DNA from: Sinorhizobium terangae
GTDB lineage: Bacteria > Pseudomonadota > Alphaproteobacteria > Rhizobiales > Rhizobiaceae
DNA length: 36,477 nt
Reading direction: 5' to 3'
NCBI RefSeq assembly: GCF_009601505.1
Contig: NZ_WITC01000081.1
Coordinates: forward strand, 1 to 36,477
Positions 8,107 to 15,518 of this stretch are shown piece after piece. Made by a program: the position numbers and the translations under genes. How positions within the stretch are numbered: the first letter of the stretch is position 1; each line of letters begins with the position of its first letter. Under the pieces are notes generated by a model. That model worked only from the letters and a program-made list of their open reading frames with translations. It made no database searches and was not told the origin of the DNA.

Positions 8107-9246
8107 TTGTCTCGTCCTAACGTCGGTCTTATGACCATCATCCGGGTCATCGCGCTTCTGTCGATGACACTCTTCTACTTCGCCGCGCGGGCGGAAACCC
8201 AATGGCCGATAAGCATCACCGATGCGGTTGGCCGGCAAGTGACAATACCGGCCCCACCCAAGGCGGTTCTGCTCGGCAGCGGTTTCAACCTCGTCGCCGT
8301 TTCGCTCATCCATCCGGATCCCGTAAGCCTCCTCGCCGGCTGGTCGGGTGACATGAAGAACGACAATCCGGAAATCTACGAAAGCTTCGTCCGCAAGTTC
8401 CCGAGGCTCGCAGAGGTGCCGTTGATCGATGACGGCAGCGGAGCGGGCCTGTCCTTCGAGGCGCTCCTGACGCTGAAGGCCGACCTCGCGATCCTTGCCA
8501 ACTGGCAGGCCGATACGGAACCGGGCAAGCGTGCGATCGACTATCTCGAAAGCGTCGGCGTGCCGGTGGTCGTGGTCGACTTCAACGGCGATCCCTTGAA
8601 GAACACCGCCGCCAACATGCGCCTGCTCGGCAAGATCTTCGGGCGGGAGAAGCAGGCCGAAGATTTCGCCCGCTTCTATGAAGAGCGCCTCGCCCGCATC
8701 CGCGAACGGGTTGCGAAGCATCCCGAGCCCGGACCGACCGTGCTTGTGGAAGCGTTCCCCGGCGCAGCCGCCTGTTGCTGGGCTTACGGTGTCGGCGGGC
8801 TCGGAGAGTTCGTCAGCATCACAGGCAGCCGCAATATCGTCGAAGGAAGGTTGCCGCGCCCCGGCGGCATGGTCAACGCCGAGGCGATCATGGCCAAAAA
8901 TCCCGAGGTCTACATCGCGACCTCTTCGCCGGGCGGAAAATACAGCGGCTTCTCCATCGGGCCCGGCGTGAAGGCGGAAGATGCAGAGCGGACCCTGGCG
9001 GAAGCGGTCGGAACGCCGGTGATGACGAGCATCGCGGCGGTACGCAACGGACGCGTCTATGGGCTCTGGAATTTCTTCAATGCCGTGCCGCTGAACATCC
9101 TCGCGGCGGAAGCCTTCGCCTCCTGGCTGCGCCCAGACCTTTTTCCGGATGTCGATCCAGCGGCGAGCCTTGCCGAAATCAACACGCGCTTCGCCGCGGT
9201 TCCTTTCGAGGGCAGTTACTGGATCAGTCTGAAGCGCGGGAAATAG
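8107..9246 (+). CDS. fhuP: periplasmic siderophore-binding protein FhuP (ABC substrate-binding protein)
   Basis: 379 residues if translation starts at the TTG at 8107, which has AGGA 8 bases upstream; the ATG at 8131 (371 residues) has no clear ribosome site. The signal peptide is cleaved after ARA, then TQWPISITDAVGRQVTIPAPPKAVLLGSGFN, the standard opening of class III (FhuD/BtuF-type) binding proteins. A two-lobed fold with a linking helix is expected (GDPLKNTAANMRLLGKIFGREKQAEDFARFYEERL). No permease or ATPase gene is adjacent; in S. meliloti the HmuUV haem permease/ATPase is reported to serve hydroxamates too, so FhuP could use a distant transporter. Confidence 0.87.
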   Translation: MSRPNVGLMTIIRVIALLSMTLFYFAARAETQWPISITDAVGRQVTIPAPPKAVLLGSGFNLVAVSLIHPDPVSLLAGWSGDMKNDNPEIYESFVRKFPRLAEVPLIDDGSGAGLSFEALLTLKADLAILANWQADTEPGKRAIDYLESVGVPVVVVDFNGDPLKNTAANMRLLGKIFGREKQAEDFARFYEERLARIRERVAKHPEPGPTVLVEAFPGAAACCWAYGVGGLGEFVSITGSRNIVEGRLPRPGGMVNAEAIMAKNPEVYIATSSPGGKYSGFSIGPGVKAEDAERTLAEAVGTPVMTSIAAVRNGRVYGLWNFFNAVPLNILAAEAFASWLRPDLFPDVDPAASLAEINTRFAAVPFEGSYWISLKRGK

Positions 9247-9341
9247 TGCATCGGCGTCCAGAAATGAGCGTGAACGCTGGGGCAGCTAGCACCTTGATTC
9301 TTATTCGGTTCACTTCCTCCGGGCACACGCGCATCTGCCAA

Positions 9342-9369
9342 TTGCCAGTCGCGCTCGACCCCATATAAG
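9342..9369 (+). promoter_or_regulatory. candidate promoter of the small membrane-protein gene
   Basis: TTGCCA (9342-9347), 16 bp, TATAAG (9364-9369), placed 20 bp before the ATG at 9390, which is preceded by the strong ribosome site GAGGAGG. The transcript leader would be very short. The rest of 9247-9389 shows nothing else I recognise. Confidence 0.45.
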
Positions 9370-9389
9370 GTGCCGCGAGGAGGCGCTTC

Positions 9390-9908
9390 ATGCTGTGGTT
9401 GATTGTCCTGCTGGTCGCGGTGGCGATCGTCTATCTTGCGGCCCGGTACAGCCGTTTTCGCAGCCAGGCGGAGCTGATCCTGTCAGTTGCCGTCGCGCTC
9501 GGCCTGATCGTCGCCTTCGTGATCTGGCTGAGCGACCGTGGCAGCCAACAACCGCCCACGCCTGAGCCAACCCGCCCTGCCGGGCTAACGACCGAGGACG
9601 TTGCGCTCGAAGGCGTGACCTTCGAGCGCAACCAGTCCGAGCGGAGCTACCGCGTCCGCGGCACCGTTCACAACAGATCCGCCGCGGCTCTCGAATATTT
9701 CCGGCTGACCGTCACGCTCGAAGACTGCCCCGGCGGTGCCTGCGAACAGATCGGCGACGACACGGCGCTCATCCTCGTTCGCGTTCCGGGCGGCCAAAGC
9801 CGCCCGTTCGAGACGTTCCTCACCTTTCCGTTCCGCGACGGAGAACCGCCGACCACGCCGAAATGGACCTACGAGGTGAGCCAGGTGAGAGGCGCGGCGA
9901 CGCGTTAG
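9390..9908 (+). CDS. hypothetical membrane-anchored protein, two N-terminal helices and an FxLYD-like domain
   Basis: 172 residues, not recognised by name. Residues 1-19 (LWLIVLLVAVAIVYLAA) and about 28-48 (AELILSVAVALGLIVAFVIW) form two membrane helices. A proline-rich linker PPTPEPTRPAG then leads to a soluble part, ALEGVTFERNQSERSYRVRGTVHNRSAAALEYFRLTVTLEDC, which looks like the beta-sandwich FxLYD/DUF3426-type domains that describe 'extra' interactions at the envelope. Two cysteines (DCPGGACEQ) could form a disulfide if this part is periplasmic. It has its own promoter candidate and strong ribosome site, so it need not belong to the fhu operon. The function is unknown. Confidence 0.72.
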   Translation: MLWLIVLLVAVAIVYLAARYSRFRSQAELILSVAVALGLIVAFVIWLSDRGSQQPPTPEPTRPAGLTTEDVALEGVTFERNQSERSYRVRGTVHNRSAAALEYFRLTVTLEDCPGGACEQIGDDTALILVRVPGGQSRPFETFLTFPFRDGEPPTTPKWTYEVSQVRGAATR

Positions 9909-10015
9909 AACAATTCCATAAAAGTGCGTAGCGATTTCGGTCTGGAATTTGCGAAGTTCAAAGAGCGAGGGAGCGCGAGCCTCAGGCGGCGACCCGCGCC
10001 CACCAATCCTCGCAA

Positions 10016-10600
10016 TCACGCCGCCTCGGCGCCGCGGAGCGCCGCAAGGACTTCACCCGTCGTCACGACCGAAGCGAATTCCGCCCTCAGCGTCGCGACG
10101 TGCGCGCGATGGACATCCCGCGCGGGAACCACGCCGCTTGCGCCGTCCGCCAGATCGAAACAATCGCAGGCATCCTCCACAAGGATCACTCGGTATCCGA
10201 TATTTGCGCCCACCCGCACCGATGTCGAAACGCACATGTCCGTCGAGATGCCGAAGAGCACGACGGTCTCGGCGCCGAGACGCCGGAGCCGCAAGTCCAG
10301 GTCGGTGCCGATGAAGGCGGCGTTCACGCTCTTGGTGACCAACGGCTCGTCGACTTGCGGCTCGAAACCGGGACGGAAAGCGTTACCCGGCCGGTCCGGA
10401 CGCAACGTCGATCCTTCCTCGACACTATCGTGCCGCACATGGATGATCGGCCGCTTCGCGGCGCGCCACGCGGCGAGAAGCGTAAGGCCGTTCTCATCGA
10501 CGCGGTCGTTCCAGCGCGGCGGCCATGGCGCCGCGTCAAAAGCCTGCTGCATGTCGATCGGTATCAGGATGGCATCGTCGGGCAATTTCAAGCTGTTCAT
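10016..10600 (-). CDS. isochorismatase-family cysteine hydrolase
   Basis: 194 residues. The catalytic triad of the family is visible: Asp16 in IPIDMQQAF, Lys90 in LVTKSVNAAF and Cys123 in GISTDMCVSTS, with the usual non-proline bulge before it. Members hydrolyse amides or ethers such as nicotinamide, N-carbamoylsarcosine, isochorismate and ureidoacrylate; the substrate here cannot be read from sequence. The start ATG at 10600 has GAAGGAG 8 bases upstream. It is divergent from an Lrp-type regulator 60 bp away, which is its probable regulator. Confidence 0.85.
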   Translation of the reverse strand: MNSLKLPDDAILIPIDMQQAFDAAPWPPRWNDRVDENGLTLLAAWRAAKRPIIHVRHDSVEEGSTLRPDRPGNAFRPGFEPQVDEPLVTKSVNAAFIGTDLDLRLRRLGAETVVLFGISTDMCVSTSVRVGANIGYRVILVEDACDCFDLADGASGVVPARDVHRAHVATLRAEFASVVTTGEVLAALRGAEAA

Positions 10601-10660
10601 GGATATGGCTCCTTCGTTGTTCCTGAACGGTAACTGCCCTATCGTCCGGTTTCACTGAGC

Positions 10661-11158
10661 ATGATGTTGCCTGGTCCGGACATTCGTCCGGCAGCACCGG
10701 CAGGGGACGATGATTTGACCGAACTCGATGAAAAGGACCGGCTGTTGATCGCCGCATTGCGCAAGGATTCGCGCCAGAGTCTTGTGGCGCTCGCCCGCCA
10801 TGCCGGCCTCTCCCGCAGCGCCACGCATGAGCGGCTGCGGCGTCTCGAGGCGAAGGGTGTGGTTGCCGGCTACACGATCCGCCTCGGTCAGGAGGACAAA
10901 TCGCCGGTCGTGCGTGCGCTTGTCGCCGTCGCCTTCCAGCCCGGCAAGAATTGCGACCACGTGGTGCCGCATCTTTCCGGCATGCCGCATGTCGTCAGTT
11001 GTTGGTCGCTTGCAGGCGCAACGGACCTGATGTTGCTCGTCGAATGCGATTCCAACGGCGACCTAGACACGATCCGACGGCAGATCGCCACGATTCCGGG
11101 TGTCGCCACTGTTCAGACGCATGTGACGCTCAGGACGCACTTCGACCGCCGAAGCTGA
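10661..11158 (+). CDS. Lrp/AsnC-family transcriptional regulator
   Basis: 165 residues from the ATG at 10661. An in-frame TTG at 10715, preceded by AGGGG, would give MTELDEKDRLLIAALRKDSR, the typical start of the family (147 residues), and may be the true start. The winged helix spans LDEKDRLLIAALRKDSRQSLVALARHAGLSRSATHERLRRLEAKGVVAGYTI, followed by an AsnC/RAM ligand domain to the C-terminus (AVAFQPGKNCDHVVPHLSGMPHVVSCWSLAGATDLMLLVECDS). It lies divergent from the cysteine hydrolase, the usual geometry for local control by an Lrp-type protein. The ligand is unknown. Confidence 0.87.
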   Translation: MMLPGPDIRPAAPAGDDDLTELDEKDRLLIAALRKDSRQSLVALARHAGLSRSATHERLRRLEAKGVVAGYTIRLGQEDKSPVVRALVAVAFQPGKNCDHVVPHLSGMPHVVSCWSLAGATDLMLLVECDSNGDLDTIRRQIATIPGVATVQTHVTLRTHFDRRS

Positions 11159-11212
11159 CAGCGCGAGCGATTCCGCCTTAAGCGGGAAAGCGGAACCGCC
11201 CTTCTATTGTCG

Positions 11213-12760
11213 TCAGCAATAGATCCTGAATTTATCGCGGATCGCCCGGTCGATCTCGGGTGCGATCACCGAAGGTGCGGCCTCCGCGAGAATGCGGTTC
11301 TTCCTCTCGATCGCGCGCGCGACGAGGTCCGGACGGCCGATCTCCACCCATTCCTTCGGGCTCGTGCGATCGGCGACGGCCGGATAGATGTATTCCGTCT
11401 GCATCAGCCCGAGAGTCTGCGGGTGGCCGAGATAGTGGCCGGGCCCGTCGAGGCAGACAGAGCGCATGGTTTCGAGCGAAACCGAATCCTCGGTCACGTC
11501 GATGCCGCGGATGCAGCGTTGAACCTGGCCAAGCATGTCGTCGCCGAGCACCAGCGATTCCAGGCAGAAGCCGAGAAGCGACGCGTGCATGCCGACCGCC
11601 TCGTAGACCATGTTGAGGCCGGAAAGCCCTGCCATCACGTTGGAGATCGCCTGCTCCCAGCCGGCCTGCATGTCCGGCAGCTTGGCGTCCGCGATGCCGG
11701 CGGCAGCCCCGCCCGGCAGACGATAGAACTGATGCATCTGCGCGCAGCCGGCCGTCAGCAGCGCCTGCTCGCCCGAGCCGCCGGACATCGCCCCGGTCCT
11801 CAAGTCAGAGACGAAGGGCCAGGTGCCAAAGACCGCCGGGTGGCCGGGGGACATGGCGTTGACATAGACGACGCCCGCCAGACATTCGGCGACCGCCTGC
11901 ACGATCGCCGTCGCAAGTGGCGCCGGCGCGGTTGCGCCCGCCTGCCCGGCGGAAAGCAGGAGGATCGGCATGCCGCCACGGATGCATTTCTCCATGGTCA
12001 CGCAGCTTTCCTCGGCGAACTTCATCGGCGGTACGACGAAGCAGTTGGAATTGGAGACGAACGGCCGCGCCCGCCATTTCTCCTCTCCATCGGCGATCAT
12101 GTGGATCAGATCGAAGCAGCCCTCGACATGCGACGGATCGGAAAAGCTGGTGCCGACATGTTTGGTCGTTCCGGCGCAACAGGCATAGAGCGTGTTGATG
12201 TCCATGAGGAAATTGTCGGGAATGTCGCGGCAGACCATGGCCCGCTGGAAGAAGTGGACGTTGTCGAGATGGTGCACGAGTTGCGCCGCGTTCAAGAGGT
12301 CCTTCGCGGTTGACTCTCGGTACTCCCGCTTCTCGACATCGACAACGTGAACCGCCGCGCCGGCGGTGCCGTAATAGACGCGGGTACCGCTAAGCTCGAG
12401 GTCCTGCTTCGGATCACGGGCGTAGAGTGTGATGTCCCGTGCCGCAACGGCCAGCATGTCCTCGACCAGCGCGCGTGGAAACCGGATGCGTCCGTCGTCT
12501 CCTAGGATGGCGCCGGCACCGGTCATGATCTCGATGCCTGATTTCGGCGCATTGGCAAGGCCGATCTCTTCCAGCGCATCGAGCGCGGCTTCATGGATTC
12601 GTCGGACATTCGTTTCGCTCAGCGGCTTGTACTGCCCACCAGGGAGACCGGGCCGAACCGGCCGGATGTTTTCCGCGAGCGGTGCGGAGCGAAGCGCCAC
12701 GCGCGCTGCCCGTCCGCCTGCCCGTCTCGAAACCGCAACTGCGCATTCCTCAGCCATCAT
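11213..12760 (-). CDS. trimethylamine/glycine-betaine methyltransferase family protein (MttB superfamily)
   Basis: 515 residues from the ATG at 12760, with GGGAG 5 bases upstream; the next codon is also ATG. The TIM-barrel of MttB-type corrinoid methyltransferases is visible: YKPLSETNVRRIHEAALDALEEIGL at the start, VYYGTAGAAVHVVD, FFQRAMVCRDIPD, then GMPILLLSAGQAGATAPAPLATAIVQAVAECLAG. No in-frame amber codon interrupts it, so it belongs to the non-pyrrolysine branch that includes betaine demethylases. Known members pass the methyl group to a corrinoid protein, none of which is encoded nearby. Two FAD-GcvT genes lie upstream on the same strand, fitting stepwise demethylation of a methylated amine with tetrahydrofolate as final acceptor. 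The substrate is inferred. Confidence 0.85.
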   Translation of the reverse strand: MMAEECAVAVSRRAGGRAARVALRSAPLAENIRPVRPGLPGGQYKPLSETNVRRIHEAALDALEEIGLANAPKSGIEIMTGAGAILGDDGRIRFPRALVEDMLAVAARDITLYARDPKQDLELSGTRVYYGTAGAAVHVVDVEKREYRESTAKDLLNAAQLVHHLDNVHFFQRAMVCRDIPDNFLMDINTLYACCAGTTKHVGTSFSDPSHVEGCFDLIHMIADGEEKWRARPFVSNSNCFVVPPMKFAEESCVTMEKCIRGGMPILLLSAGQAGATAPAPLATAIVQAVAECLAGVVYVNAMSPGHPAVFGTWPFVSDLRTGAMSGGSGEQALLTAGCAQMHQFYRLPGGAAAGIADAKLPDMQAGWEQAISNVMAGLSGLNMVYEAVGMHASLLGFCLESLVLGDDMLGQVQRCIRGIDVTEDSVSLETMRSVCLDGPGHYLGHPQTLGLMQTEYIYPAVADRTSPKEWVEIGRPDLVARAIERKNRILAEAAPSVIAPEIDRAIRDKFRIYC

Positions 12761-12902
12761 TCGATCTCCCAATGGCGCCTGTCGCCGTCCAAAGCGTGTC
12801 GCTTCAATTGGAGCCGTGCGACGTGCTTAAAGACTTGTTTTCATGTATGTCGTCGGCCCGAAATCGCTGGACACTTTCGGGGCGACATTGCCTGGCTCTT
12901 TG

Positions 12903-13057
12903 CCCCTCACCCTAGCCCTCTCCCCGCACGCGGGGAGAGGGGACGAGCCGACGCTGCGTGTTCCTTCTCCCGAGGGCGAGGTTCGGCTCGCGGCCGCGGC
13001 ATATCCCTTCTCCCCGTCAAAGCGGGGAGAAGGTGCCGGCAGGCGGATGAGGGGCAA
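12903..13057. repeat. RIME-like palindromic repeat (copy 2), inside the methylamine locus
   Basis: Two palindromes joined head to tail: CCTCTCCCCG/CGGGGAGAGG near 12918-12940 and CTTCTCCCC/GGGGAGAAG near 13008-13032, followed by the common tail GTGCCGGCAGGCGGATGAGG. The outer ends CCCCTCA and TGAGGGG are inverted. It fills most of the 310-bp gap between the second FAD-GcvT gene and the methyltransferase gene, so it would be transcribed as a large hairpin if these genes form one operon. The remaining 140 bp (12761-12902) shows nothing I recognise. Confidence 0.8.
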
Positions 13058-13070
13058 TCGTTTTTCGCGT

Positions 13071-15518
13071 TTACGCCCGCACCCGGTCCGCCTTCGGGTC
13101 GTACATCGGCTTCAATGAAGCCTCGGCCTTGACCCGCGTTCCGGCAATCTCGATCTCGTAATTCGACGCCAGCACATCCGCGACGCTCTCCCCTTGGCAG
13201 GGCACATAACCAAGGCCGATCGCGCCGCCGAGGTGATGACCGTAATTGCCGGACGTAATCGTGCCGACGATCTCGCCGTCGCGGACGATCGCTTCGTTGT
13301 GGAAGAGCAGCGGCTCCGGATCGGAGAGCCGGAATTGCACCAGCCTGCGGGAAAGCCCCTTGTCGCGCTTGGCAAGCACAGCCTCGCGGCCAATGAAATC
13401 GCCCTTCTCGGGCTTCACCGCAAAGCCGAGCCCCGCTTCTAGCACATGATCCTCATCGGTGATGTCGTGCCCAAAATGGCGGAACGCCTTCTCGATCCGG
13501 CAGCTGTCGAGCGTATGAAGGCCACAGAGCTTGAGCCCAACATCGCCGCCCGCGGCCTCGAGCGTCTCAAACACATGCGCCGCCTGATCGGTGGAGACAT
13601 AAAGCTCCCAGCCGAGCTCACCGACATAGGTGACGCGGTGGGCACGAGCGAGGCCCATGCCGATTTCGATTTCGCGCGCCGTTCCGAACGGATGCGCCTG
13701 ATTGGAAAAGTCGTTGGGACTGACCTTCTGCATCAGTTCGCGTGCCTTCGGGCCCATCACGCAAAGCACGCTTTCGGCAGCGGTGACATCGGTGATCACC
13801 ACGAATTCGTCACGGACATGCTTGCGCAGCCAGGCGAGATCGCGTTGCAGCGTCGCGCCGGGCACCACCAGGAAGAAGGCGCTTTCCGAAAGACGCGTAA
13901 CCGTCAGGTCGCTCTCGATGCCGCCGCGCGCATTCAGCATCTGCGTGTAGACGATCCGGCCAGGCTCGACATTCATCTCGTTGGCACAGAGCCGCTGCAG
14001 GAACAAGAGTGCGTCTCGCCCTTCGACCCGGATCTTGCCGAAGGATGTCATGTCAAAAAGACCGACGCCGCCGCGAACGGCAAGATGCTCCGCACGCTGG
14101 TTTTCGAACCAGTTCTCGCGCTTCCAGGAGTAGCGGTATTCGCGCTCCTGTCCATCCCGTGCGAACCAGTTGGCGCGCTCCCAGCCCGCCACCTCACCGA
14201 AAACGGCGCCGCGGGCCTTCAGATGTTCATGAAGGGGTGAACGGCGGACGCCGCGCGCAGTCGCCATCTGGCGATAGGGGAAATGGTCGGCATAGAGCAG
14301 CCCTAGCGTTTCAGACACGCGCTCCTTGAGATATCTCCGGTTTCTCTGGAACGGCTGCGCGCGACGGATATCGACCTCCCAGAGATCGAAGGGTGGCTCG
14401 CCGTCGTTCATCCATTGTGCCAGCGCCATGCCGGCACCGCCGGACGAGACGATGCCGATCGAATTGTAGCCGGCGGCAACCCAGTAGCCCTTCGCCTCCG
14501 GCGCCTCGCCGAGATAGTAGCGGTCATCGGGCGTAAAGCTCTCCGGCCCGTTGAAGAAGGTGTGAATGCCCGCCGTTTCCAGCATCGGCATGCGGTTGAC
14601 CGCCATTTCGAGGATCGGCGCGAAATGATCGAAGTCCTCCGGCAACTGGTCGAAGCAGAAGTCCTCGCGGATGCCCTCCATGCCCCAGGGCTTGGCTTTG
14701 AGTTCGAAGGCGCCGACGAGCATCTTGCCGGCATCTTCCTTGTAATAGGTGCACTCGTCCGGCACGCGCAGCACCGGCAGACGGGCGAGGCCGGGGATTG
14801 CCTCGGTGACGATATAGAAATGCTCGCAGGCATGGAGCGGCACGGTGACCCCTACTTGCCGGGCAAGCTCTCTGCCCCACATGCCGGCGCAGTTGACGAC
14901 GTTCTCGGTCTCGATCGTGAAGCTCTCGCCGTCCTGCTCGCAGGTGACCCCGGTAACGCGGCCATTCTTCTTCAGCACCGACGTGACCTTCACGCCTTCG
15001 ATGATGGTCGCACCGTTCTGGCGGGCGCCCTTGGCAAGCGCCATGGCGATATTGGCCGGATCGCACTGGCCGTCGAGCGGCAGATGCACGGCCGCCTTCA
15101 CGTCCGAGGTGTTGAGATGGGGATAGAGCTCCTTGACCTCGCTCGGCGTGATCTCGCGAACGTCCACATTGAACGCACGGGCGAGAGATGCCTGGCGGTA
15201 GATCTCTTCCTTGCGCTCTTCCGTCAGCGCCACGGTGATCGACCCGTTCTGGCGCATGCCGGTGGCGATGCCGGTCTCGGCTTCGAGCTTGACGTAGAGG
15301 TCGGCCGAATATTTCGCGAGCCGGGTCATGTTCTGCGAGGCGCGAAGCTGGCCGATCAAACCGGCCGCATGCCAGGTCGTGCCGGAGGTCAGCTGCTTGC
15401 GCTCGAGCAGCACCACGTCCGTCCAGCCGAGTTTCGACAGATGGTAGGCGACCGAGCAACCGGAGACGCCGCCGCCGATGATGACAGCACGGGCTTTTGC
15501 AGGAATGGGCTTCGTCAT
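13071..15518 (-). CDS. FAD-dependent dimethylglycine/sarcosine dehydrogenase-like protein with GcvT domain (paralogue 2)
   Basis: 815 residues. An N-terminal DAO-type FAD domain has the dinucleotide motif GGGVSG at 15-20, and His50 sits in TTWHAAG, the position of the covalently bound FAD histidine in dimethylglycine dehydrogenase. An FAO linker region follows, and a C-terminal GcvT aminomethyltransferase domain starts near residue 430 (GLFDMTSFGKIRVEGRDALLFLQRL) with YVGELGWELYVS and IEKAFRHFGHDITDEDHVLEAGL. The reaction would be oxidative N-demethylation with the one-carbon unit passed to tetrahydrofolate. Its ATG overlaps the stop of the upstream paralogue by 4 bp, so the pair is co-translated. 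The exact amine substrate is unknown. Confidence 0.9.
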   Translation of the reverse strand: MTKPIPAKARAVIIGGGVSGCSVAYHLSKLGWTDVVLLERKQLTSGTTWHAAGLIGQLRASQNMTRLAKYSADLYVKLEAETGIATGMRQNGSITVALTEERKEEIYRQASLARAFNVDVREITPSEVKELYPHLNTSDVKAAVHLPLDGQCDPANIAMALAKGARQNGATIIEGVKVTSVLKKNGRVTGVTCEQDGESFTIETENVVNCAGMWGRELARQVGVTVPLHACEHFYIVTEAIPGLARLPVLRVPDECTYYKEDAGKMLVGAFELKAKPWGMEGIREDFCFDQLPEDFDHFAPILEMAVNRMPMLETAGIHTFFNGPESFTPDDRYYLGEAPEAKGYWVAAGYNSIGIVSSGGAGMALAQWMNDGEPPFDLWEVDIRRAQPFQRNRRYLKERVSETLGLLYADHFPYRQMATARGVRRSPLHEHLKARGAVFGEVAGWERANWFARDGQEREYRYSWKRENWFENQRAEHLAVRGGVGLFDMTSFGKIRVEGRDALLFLQRLCANEMNVEPGRIVYTQMLNARGGIESDLTVTRLSESAFFLVVPGATLQRDLAWLRKHVRDEFVVITDVTAAESVLCVMGPKARELMQKVSPNDFSNQAHPFGTAREIEIGMGLARAHRVTYVGELGWELYVSTDQAAHVFETLEAAGGDVGLKLCGLHTLDSCRIEKAFRHFGHDITDEDHVLEAGLGFAVKPEKGDFIGREAVLAKRDKGLSRRLVQFRLSDPEPLLFHNEAIVRDGEIVGTITSGNYGHHLGGAIGLGYVPCQGESVADVLASNYEIEIAGTRVKAEASLKPMYDPKADRVRA

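Noticed and set aside
7834..8721. Minus-strand frame of 295 codons across fhuF and fhuP
   Set aside because: Antisense to two contiguous fhu genes, no domain visible.
11207..12313. Plus-strand frame of 368 codons opposite the methyltransferase gene
   Set aside because: Shadow of a clearly recognised MttB-family gene on the other strand.
12903..13057. Repeats considered as a CRISPR array
   Set aside because: Only single palindromic units far apart, with no regular repeat-spacer pattern and no cas genes.
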